Below, one piece after another: positions 58,796 through 64,000 of a DNA stretch of 64,000 nt; position 1 is the first letter of the stretch; the number at the start of each line of letters is the position of its first letter. The DNA comes from Methylococcaceae bacterium. GTDB taxonomy: Bacteria > Pseudomonadota > Gammaproteobacteria > Methylococcales > Methylomonadaceae. A program made the position numbers and the translations under genes. The notes under the pieces are model-generated. The model worked only from the letters and a program-made list of their open reading frames with translations, had not been told where the DNA came from and did not search any database. The stretch is taken from contig DAOUSN010000005.1 in assembly GCA_030627205.1 (NCBI GenBank), forward strand, positions 21,859-85,858, in the 5' to 3' direction.

Positions 58796-58888
58796 TTTTA
58801 AAGTTTGGCTAAGGTCAAAGTTTATATTTGGTGATGGTAATTTATATCAAACACACTTGATTTTTTATTATCTAAGATTATACTACGA

Positions 58889-58906
58889 GGTACATTTATC
58901 TGTACT
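58889..58906 (+). promoter_or_regulatory. Candidate YefM/Phd operator
   Basis: GGTACA (58889-58894) and TGTACT (58901-58906) form an inverted pair whose centres are 12 bases apart. YefM-YoeB in E. coli binds TGTACA-type hexamers with such spacing. The pair lies just upstream of the antitoxin start, in the right place for autorepression. Confidence 0.5.
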
Positions 58907-58925
58907 TATTAGTAAAGAGGTTTTT

Positions 58926-59177
58926 ATGGATACGATAAGCTATACGGCTATTCGCGCAAATTTATCAAAAACAATGAAGCAGGTTTGCAATGACCACGCG
59001 CCCATTATTATTACCCGAAAACGTGAAACACCTGTGGTTATGCTTTCTTTGGAGGATTATCACGCATTGGAAGAAACTGCTTATTTACTTTGTTCACCTG
59101 CTAATGCTCGAAATTTACTTGAGTCAATTGAATCACTTGAAACAGGGAAAGGTATAGAGCGAAATTTAATAGAATGA
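58926..59177 (+). CDS. Phd/YefM family antitoxin
   Basis: 83 residues from the ATG at 58926, which has AAGAGG 5 bases upstream; the frame extends further to 58857 without support. MDTISYTAIRANLSKTMKQV is the DNA-binding YefM N-terminus and APIIITRKRETPVVMLSLEDY the conserved core, with a C-terminal toxin-binding tail. Its stop overlaps the start of a damaged yoeB (ATGA). With no working toxin next door it is an orphan antitoxin. Confidence 0.92.
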   Translation: MDTISYTAIRANLSKTMKQVCNDHAPIIITRKRETPVVMLSLEDYHALEETAYLLCSPANARNLLESIESLETGKGIERNLIE

Positions 59178-59337
59178 AGCTTATTTTTGCGCCTAAAGCA
59201 TGGGATAGTTACCTTGTATTGGCAAAAAACGGATAAAGCGATGCGGAAAAGTAAAAAATTGCATTGGGATGTTCATACATGTAACTTCCCAAGGTGTTAC
59301 ATGTCTACTCTGTAACCCAATGATTTTATTTATATTT
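59174..59337 (+). pseudogene. yoeB toxin remnant (frameshifted and truncated)
   Basis: The ATG at 59174 overlaps the antitoxin stop and opens MKLIFAPKAWDSYL, the YoeB N-terminus. One extra base at about 59216 breaks the frame; the next frame continues YWQKTDKAMRKSKK as in YoeB. After some 28 recognisable residues homology ends, and the shifted frame runs into unrelated sequence and stops near 59337. The ribonuclease domain is lost, so the toxin is dead. Confidence 0.8.
59277..59304. repeat. Inverted repeat with 9-bp arms
   Basis: ACATGTAAC (59277-59285) and GTTACATGT (59296-59304), 10-base loop, at the point where yoeB homology ends. It may mark a junction of the inserted DNA or be a regulatory palindrome related to the GTTACC elements at 59466-59505. 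Confidence 0.6.
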
Positions 59338-59465
59338 TAAGATCTCCCTTAGTATTACTATTCATACAGACCATCAAATTACATTTTGTGCCGTTGAGTA
59401 AGTATATATTACATAACATAAACCACGCTATGGAAGCCTTGCTATTCGTGGCTTAGATTTGCTAA

Positions 59466-59505
59466 AAGTTACCATTAATGGTAACTTGATTACCGTATAT
59501 GGTAA
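59466..59505. promoter_or_regulatory. Two adjacent palindromes upstream of the repL-like gene
   Basis: A perfect 22-base palindrome centred between 59476 and 59477 (half-site AAGTTACCATT) is followed by a second, near-perfect 16-base palindrome TTACCGTATATGGTAA at 59490-59505. Both share the TTACC/GGTAA half-site. They lie 45-85 bases before the RepL-like start and look like tandem operators or an origin-proximal binding array. The remaining sequence 59338-59465 and 59506-59550 holds nothing else recognisable. Confidence 0.75.
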
Positions 59506-59550
59506 CTTTTTAAAATATAGCAAATTTAATGCCATAAAAGCGAGAACAGT

Positions 59551-60021
59551 ATGGATAAATATGACAAAGTACAGATTGTTAATGAAAAAACAGGCGATAA
59601 AAAAGAAGGATTTTTTGTTTATGTGGCGTATCCTAAGCCTAAAATTACAGGTAACAGGTGGATGATGACCTTTCAAGATTCATTAGAAATTATAGCAACT
59701 GACAAGGATATGACAGGTGAAACTTTAAAAGTGATGCTGCTTTTAATGGGAAATTTGGAATTTGAAAATTATATTCATATCAAGCAAGTTGAGTTGGCTA
59801 AAAAATTGGATATGCAAAAAACTCATGTCAGCCGTGCAATGCGATTATTAGTCAATAAAGGCATTATTTTAAAAGTAAAATCTGGCACAACCACAGGTTA
59901 TAAACTCAATCCGAATTACGGTTGGAAAGGTACAGTATCAAACCGTAATAAAGAAATTGACCGTATTGTCAAACAACGTATTGTTGATATGGAAAAATAT
60001 CGTGACGCAACAAAAAAATAG
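59551..60021 (+). CDS. RepL-like plasmid replication/maintenance protein
   Basis: 156 residues. The core WMMTFQDSLEIIATDKDMTG, KVMLLLMGNLEFENYIHIKQ, VELAKKLDMQKTHVSRAMRLL (winged helix) and YKLNPNYGWKG matches the RepL family, replication initiators of small plasmids best known from Firmicutes. It sits on the plus strand between hsdS and the toxin-antitoxin remnant and just after paired palindromes. It most likely came with an integrated plasmid; it may now act only as a DNA-binding regulator. Confidence 0.8.
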   Translation: MDKYDKVQIVNEKTGDKKEGFFVYVAYPKPKITGNRWMMTFQDSLEIIATDKDMTGETLKVMLLLMGNLEFENYIHIKQVELAKKLDMQKTHVSRAMRLLVNKGIILKVKSGTTTGYKLNPNYGWKGTVSNRNKEIDRIVKQRIVDMEKYRDATKK

Positions 60022-60029
60022 CGATTAGG

Positions 60030-61271
60030 TTAAACGAACATCTTTTGTAGCAGTCCTTTTTTATATTTCTTTGTGCCGTTGAGTTGTTTTTCTACGAGGC
60101 TTATTTTTTGGTCGAGTTCGGTTAGGAAGTTGGCGATTTTAGTTTGTTCTTCAAGACAAGGGAAATTTATTAAACAATGACTAATTTCACCTAAATTTAT
60201 TTTTTTAGGGAATGCAACATGAATAATCCTTTTATGTAATTCCTTTTGAAAAAGTGAAGATTTAATATACTGATTAATAAATAAAGTATTATTAATTTCT
60301 GTTTTTTTTATTAAGGCAAGACTTACATAAAATGAAGCATTAACATCCCAATTAATATATTTTGATGTTCCAATATCTCCTATTTTAGTCATCAAAATAT
60401 CACCTTTTTCCAGTTTTACCCTTTTATTTTCTTTTTCAAAAACCTCTTTAGAAATAAATTTTGTATTAAAAAAATTATTACTGGTTAAATGTTCAACACT
60501 ATAAAAAGGTATTCCCTCTTTTTTATAATCAGGAGTCATATGAGTACCATCATAAATTTTTGTAACATCCCCCAACCTTTTAATTTCCCAATCAGGGTAA
60601 GCATTGCCGTTGTCGTCTTTAAATCTCAACTCTTGAGAAAAAATATTTTGCATCACCCCTTTTTTATAGCGTTCTAAAAGCTGTTTTTTCTTGCTTAACT
60701 GCTCTATTTTGCTGTCGATTTGGGTTAAAAAATCGGCGATTTTTTGTTGTTCTTGATGTAAAGGTATTTTAATTTGAATTTTTGCTAAATCGCCTAAATA
60801 TACACCTGCTTGAGCAGAAACAACTTGTTTTGTTAATAAGGATTTTTGAAAATCAGTAGCGGTAAAAAGCTGTGCTATGAAACTACTATTTTCGTTATCA
60901 AATCTAAAAAATGCTACACTTCTTTGAAATGCTACTTTACTAAATTCTAATGAATATATTGCTACACGACCAATAGAACCTACTACTGTTAATAAAATAT
61001 CACCATCTTTTAAAGAATAATTTTTATAAATTAAATCAAATTCTAATTTAGATATTTTTCTATCAGAATTATCATAAAATATTTTACCTCTATTTATATT
61101 TTTAGCACTTAATAAGTAGTATTCACTATCTATAGCGTCTTGATGTGTGCCATGAGTTCCATCTTTTATAAAACTGGCTAATTTTCCAAGTTTCTTAACT
61201 TCCCAATCCCCCAAAAACTCAGGAAACCTCAACACAGGCACTTTTTTTATATTATCCATATTATTTTTCAT
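60030..61271 (-). CDS. hsdS: Type I restriction-modification specificity subunit HsdS
   Basis: 413 residues in two half-repeats, each a target recognition domain followed by a coiled-coil spacer. The first spacer is LHQEQQKIADFLTQIDSKIEQL...RYKKGVMQNIFSQ (about 175-215), the second LEEQTKIANFLTELDQKISL...KYKKGLLQKMF (about 370-413). The two domains (starting DWEVKKLGKLASFIKDGTHG and DWEIKRLGDVTKIYDGTH) differ, so a bipartite asymmetric site is expected. Overlaps the HEPN gene upstream by 11 bases. Confidence 0.95.
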   Translation of the reverse strand: MKNNMDNIKKVPVLRFPEFLGDWEVKKLGKLASFIKDGTHGTHQDAIDSEYYLLSAKNINRGKIFYDNSDRKISKLEFDLIYKNYSLKDGDILLTVVGSIGRVAIYSLEFSKVAFQRSVAFFRFDNENSSFIAQLFTATDFQKSLLTKQVVSAQAGVYLGDLAKIQIKIPLHQEQQKIADFLTQIDSKIEQLSKKKQLLERYKKGVMQNIFSQELRFKDDNGNAYPDWEIKRLGDVTKIYDGTHMTPDYKKEGIPFYSVEHLTSNNFFNTKFISKEVFEKENKRVKLEKGDILMTKIGDIGTSKYINWDVNASFYVSLALIKKTEINNTLFINQYIKSSLFQKELHKRIIHVAFPKKINLGEISHCLINFPCLEEQTKIANFLTELDQKISLVEKQLNGTKKYKKGLLQKMFV

Positions 61272-61677
61272 TACTCGCTTTTATACTTTCAGATAAAAAT
61301 AAAATTTCATGATAAAAAGCGGGTAATTGCTCCACAATCTCAATAGCAACTCCTTCATCATAACCATGAGCAGTGTTATTTTTGTTTTCCCTGTAAATAT
61401 CCCACTCATCCCAACTATGCTTAACGATGCCGATTTTATAAGCGTACCGAATTATGTTAGATAACTTCTCTCGTTCTATTTCCATCGGGTCATCAGAAAT
61501 ACTTTTTAAATAGCGCATTAAAAAAATTTTTGACATTTCATAACTATATTCAAATCGTTGAATACAAAGATCCCTCACAAAAGTGTTGGTTTTGTCTTTT
61601 TCGTACTCTCGTAATGCCTCACCCAATGACGAAATCGCTTTATTAAAGGCGGTTAAATTAAGTCGCTGGTTATACAT
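61261..61677 (-). CDS. Second HEPN / nucleotidyltransferase-binding protein, between hsdM and hsdS
   Basis: 138 residues, helical, HI0074-like: RLNLTAFNKAISSLGEALRE, LCIQRFEYSYEMSKIFLMRY, then YRENKNNTAHGYDEGVAIEI. In register with Rx4HxY of HepT it reads K99-NNTA-H104-G-Y106, with lysine in place of the arginine; an Arg (R96) lies three residues earlier. It is 11 bases after hsdM and overlaps hsdS by 11 bases, so it is part of the hsd operon. No separate nucleotidyltransferase gene adjoins it. It may be a catalytically altered paralogue of the HEPN protein at 58385-58795. Confidence 0.85.
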   Translation of the reverse strand: MYNQRLNLTAFNKAISSLGEALREYEKDKTNTFVRDLCIQRFEYSYEMSKIFLMRYLKSISDDPMEIEREKLSNIIRYAYKIGIVKHSWDEWDIYRENKNNTAHGYDEGVAIEIVEQLPAFYHEILFLSESIKASNEK

Positions 61678-61688
61678 TTTACAGCTCC

Positions 61689-63266
61689 TTAAAAAGGGGT
61701 TGAAATATTAAGTTGTTTACAAAAATCTAAAATATTATTGTTGGTTTTAATTATTTCCTTATCTAATCCAACCAACTCACTGGCGACCGCTTGCAAATCA
61801 ATTGGCTCTTCTTCCTCAAAAGTATCGACATAACGCGGAATATTTAAATTGTAGTCATTTTCCTTAACCTCTTCTAAACTGGCACAATAACTGTATTTAT
61901 CCTCAACAATTCGTTGCTGAAACGTGTGAATAAGCTTATCAATATCCTGATTTCTTAAATAATTTTGATTCTTCTTTTTTTCAAAATGCTGACTAGAATC
62001 AATAAATAAAACATCTTCGTTATGCTCACGACACTTTTTAAACACTAAAATACACGTGGGTATCGAAGTCCCATAAAAAATATTAGCGGGTAAACCAATC
62101 ACCGCGTCAAGATAATTTCTATCTTCAATTAAATATTTTCTAATATGCCCCTCGCTACTTCCCCTAAATAAAACTCCATGCGGTAACACCACTGCCATAA
62201 TTCCATTTTCAGCAAGCTGTGAAATCATGTGTTGCACAAAAGCAAAATCCGCTTTGGTTTTTGGGGCTAACTTGCCATATTGACTAAAACGCTCATCGCC
62301 CATAAAAAGTTGATTAGCCGACCAATGCGCTGAAAAAGGCGGATTCGCTACAATGGCTTCAAATTCTTGCCCTAAGTGTTGTGGATGTTCAAGCGTGTCT
62401 TCCTGCTTAATATCAAACTTTTGATAATGAACCCCGTGCAAAATCATATTCATTCTTGCAAGGTTGTAAGTAGTATTATTTAATTCTTGTCCGTAAAACA
62501 CGTTAACATCCTGAACCTCTCTTTTAACCCTGAGCAATAATGAACCTGAACCACAAGTAGGATCATAAACCGATTTTAAACGCGTTTTACCCGTGGTCAC
62601 AATTTTAGCCAACACCGTTGAAACTTGTTGTGGCGTATAAAATTCCCCTGCTTTCTTCCCTGCCCCACTTGCAAATTGCCCAATTAAATACTCGTAAGCA
62701 TCCCCTAAAACATCCGCTTTAGGATCATCAAGACTAAAATCTATTACATCTAAATGACTTAATACTTTAGAAATTAAGGTGTTTTTAGCGGTTGCAGTTT
62801 TACCCGGTTTTTGTGAAGTTAAATCTAAATCAGAAAATAAATCATCAAAATCATCTTCTGAAGCCGTCCCCATCGTACTGGCTTCAATGTTTTTGAGAAT
62901 CTTAGTTAAATCTTCAAGAATAAAATTACTTTGATCCTCGTTCTCACTTTCGGCATTGCCCTTTTTAGCAATTTCACTGAATAATTCAGACGGCTTTAAA
63001 AAGTAACCTAATTTATCAATAGATTCTTCCTTAATCGCTTCAAGGTACTCTCTCCCCTCTTCGTTATCTTCCTTGATAGCGTCATACTGCAAACCGTCTT
63101 CTTTTAGAATCTTGTTTGCATAAATCATCATCTTTTCAGAAAGATATTTGTAGAAAATAAAGCCCAAAATGTAATCACGAAATTCATCCGCATCCATCTT
63201 TCCTCGGAGTTCATTGGCGATATTCCAAAGCTGCTGTTCAAGTAATTTCTTTTGTTCTTCTGACAT
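61689..63266 (-). CDS. hsdM: Type I restriction-modification methyltransferase HsdM
   Basis: 525 residues: N-terminal HsdM domain (LWNIANELRGKMDADEFRDY, YKYLSEKM), then the N6-adenine methyltransferase with SAM motif YDPTCGSGSLLLRV and catalytic NPPF in AIVANPPFSAHW, and FVQHMISQLAENGIMAVVLP. It modifies the site recognised by HsdS and completes the restriction complex with HsdR. First gene of hsdM-HEPN-hsdS; a 7-bp palindrome overlaps its predicted -10. Confidence 0.96.
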   Translation of the reverse strand: MSEEQKKLLEQQLWNIANELRGKMDADEFRDYILGFIFYKYLSEKMMIYANKILKEDGLQYDAIKEDNEEGREYLEAIKEESIDKLGYFLKPSELFSEIAKKGNAESENEDQSNFILEDLTKILKNIEASTMGTASEDDFDDLFSDLDLTSQKPGKTATAKNTLISKVLSHLDVIDFSLDDPKADVLGDAYEYLIGQFASGAGKKAGEFYTPQQVSTVLAKIVTTGKTRLKSVYDPTCGSGSLLLRVKREVQDVNVFYGQELNNTTYNLARMNMILHGVHYQKFDIKQEDTLEHPQHLGQEFEAIVANPPFSAHWSANQLFMGDERFSQYGKLAPKTKADFAFVQHMISQLAENGIMAVVLPHGVLFRGSSEGHIRKYLIEDRNYLDAVIGLPANIFYGTSIPTCILVFKKCREHNEDVLFIDSSQHFEKKKNQNYLRNQDIDKLIHTFQQRIVEDKYSYCASLEEVKENDYNLNIPRYVDTFEEEEPIDLQAVASELVGLDKEIIKTNNNILDFCKQLNISTPF

Positions 63267-63291
63267 TGAGTAGTTTTAATAAAAATATTAA

Positions 63292-63308
63292 TTATAGTCT
63301 AACTATAA
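63292..63308 (-). promoter_or_regulatory. Palindrome overlapping the hsdM promoter
   Basis: TTATAGT-CTA-ACTATAA, a perfect 7-bp inverted repeat, overlaps a minus-strand TATAAT (63291-63296) 25 bases upstream of the hsdM ATG. A repressor bound here would block transcription; the only candidate DNA-binding protein nearby is RepL-like. The -35 is not convincing. Confidence 0.4.
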
Positions 63309-63428
63309 AATTGCAATTTCTTGTTTGTCTTTTTCTCGTTCCCAAGCTCCAGAGACTGTGAAACTATTCACCAATCTTATGCGATATATAGCAAATAAAC
63401 CATCCACAAAATAATTTAGGATTTTACT

Positions 63429-63623
63429 ATGGTTTCTCGTCGTTACCAAGTCAGTTTAAATAGAGAGCAAGAAATGTTATTGCCTCCACGAATTGATGAT
63501 TATGTGAGTCAAAATAATACAGTACGAGCTATTGATGCTTATGTGGATACTTTAGATTTAAAGGAGAAAGGCTTTCAATATACCGACTTAGTGGTTATTT
63601 TAGGACAACCTTCCTTCGCGTAA
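63429..63623 (+). pseudogene. Truncated transposase N-terminus (IS1182/IS5-like)
   Basis: 64 codons: LNREQEMLLPPRIDDYVSQN, NTVRAIDAYVDTLDLKEKGF and GQPSF are the conserved N-terminal block of IS1182-type DDE transposases. Sequence then ends in an unrelated stop, and the whole catalytic domain is missing. It is a remnant of an insertion sequence flanking the hsd region. Exact IS family is not certain. Confidence 0.7.
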
Positions 63624-63833
63624 TGAACAAAGGGTCAGATACTGTTCGCATTTGAAGGCGTTATTAAAGAGAGGTAGGCATTAATCTGACCAACGATTTT
63701 TCTAATTAAGGGTACTTACAGTGTCTCTACCTCTCATCCAACCGTCATTGGATAGTGCCATTTATTTAACTAAATTGACACTGGAATCTAAGATACAAGT
63801 GTCAATGCCAGTAAGTTAAGCGTAACCTATTAA
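63624..63833. other. Degenerate region after the transposase remnant
   Basis: No gene is recognisable. An inverted pair GAGAGGTAG (63669-63677) and CTACCTCTC (63727-63735) could be left-over insertion-sequence ends. Otherwise nothing is identified. Confidence 0.35.
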
Positions 63834-64000
63834 TCATAAAGAACTTTTATATGCTGTAAAATGAATATCATTCTTGATATTTTTTAATCTCCTCGGCATA
63901 TAACGCCCATCTCTAACGGCTTCTATAGTTACTGATATATAGTCAATAATTCGTCTAATTAATTGTAAAATTCCCTTGTGAGCATCCAAAATTAAAATAA
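63834..64000 (-). CDS. Unidentified ORF, 5' part beyond window
   Basis: An open minus-strand frame enters from the window edge and stops at TGA (63834-63836), giving about 55 C-terminal residues with GILQLIRRIIDYISVTIEAV and RDGRYMPRRLKNIKNDIHF. I do not recognise a family. Codon use and the basic, amphipathic character are compatible with a real gene, but the segment is short and could be a chance frame. Confidence 0.3.
   Translation of the reverse strand, partial: ILILDAHKGILQLIRRIIDYISVTIEAVRDGRYMPRRLKNIKNDIHFTAYKSSL

Noticed and set aside
58857..58925. 23-residue upstream extension of the Phd antitoxin
   Set aside because: It covers the likely operator; family alignment starts at MDTISYTAIR, which has its own AAGAGG site.
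59459..59665. Small plus-strand ORF across the palindromes before the repL-like gene
   Set aside because: It overlaps regulatory palindromes and the repL-like gene in another frame, with no recognisable protein similarity.
1..64000. CRISPR array or tRNA genes
   Set aside because: No regularly spaced direct repeats and no cloverleaf-like segment were found in the intergenic regions.

Overview
The window is a low-GC chromosomal segment of a gammaproteobacterium. Gene content and order (rpsF-rpsR-DUF2232-rplI, yceD-rpmF-plsX-fabHDG-acpP-fabF, sspAB, dksA, waaA/hldD, rlmKL, sigma-32-type heat-shock promoters) are gammaproteobacterial. A pqqA-pqqB pair plus a MoxR-type ATPase fit a PQQ-using methylotroph or methanotroph, possibly Methylococcales; that placement is inference, because no methane or methanol oxidation gene lies in the window. 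No tRNA, rRNA or CRISPR array was seen.

Layout. 1-11 kb: aroA (cut by the window edge), an M16 peptidase split by a +1 frameshift in a G6 run, a class IV aminotransferase, htpG, a Uma2-type nuclease, an aldehyde dehydrogenase and a GldG/GldF-like transporter pair without an ATPase. 11-17 kb: the ribosomal S6/S18/L9 operon followed by LPS-core genes hldD, waaA and a heptosyltransferase. 17-25 kb: moxR, psiE-like, then the complete yceD-rpmF-fatty-acid operon. 25-38 kb: DHH phosphoesterase, rlmKL, a large hybrid histidine kinase, a DegP-type protease, gloA, comF, yaiI, dksA, a GYF-AIM24 protein and a putative toxin-antitoxin pair. 38-55 kb: pqqB, a very short pqqA, glyQ, a multicopper oxidase, csp, sspAB, a HAMP protein with a TauE exporter, fmdB-aspS, pyrC, lon and grpE-dnaK.

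The heat-shock genes htpG, lon, dnaK and (less perfectly) grpE each have a CTTGAA-like box, a 14-base spacer and a CCCCAT-like box, so they look like one sigma-32 regulon.

55-64 kb is an accessory defence region. A type I restriction-modification system is split in two. On the minus strand hsdM, a HEPN-fold protein and hsdS come first. A short plus-strand block follows, with a Phd antitoxin, a wrecked YoeB toxin and a RepL-like plasmid replication gene with palindromes. Next come a second HEPN protein of the HepT type and an HsdR whose N-terminus is an intact MntA-like nucleotidyltransferase. This HEPN / MNT-HsdR arrangement is the most unusual system in the window. It suggests a HepT/MntA toxin-antitoxin wired into a restriction enzyme, conceptually like the anticodon nuclease PrrC inside EcoprrI. 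A truncated transposase and an unidentified partial ORF close the window.
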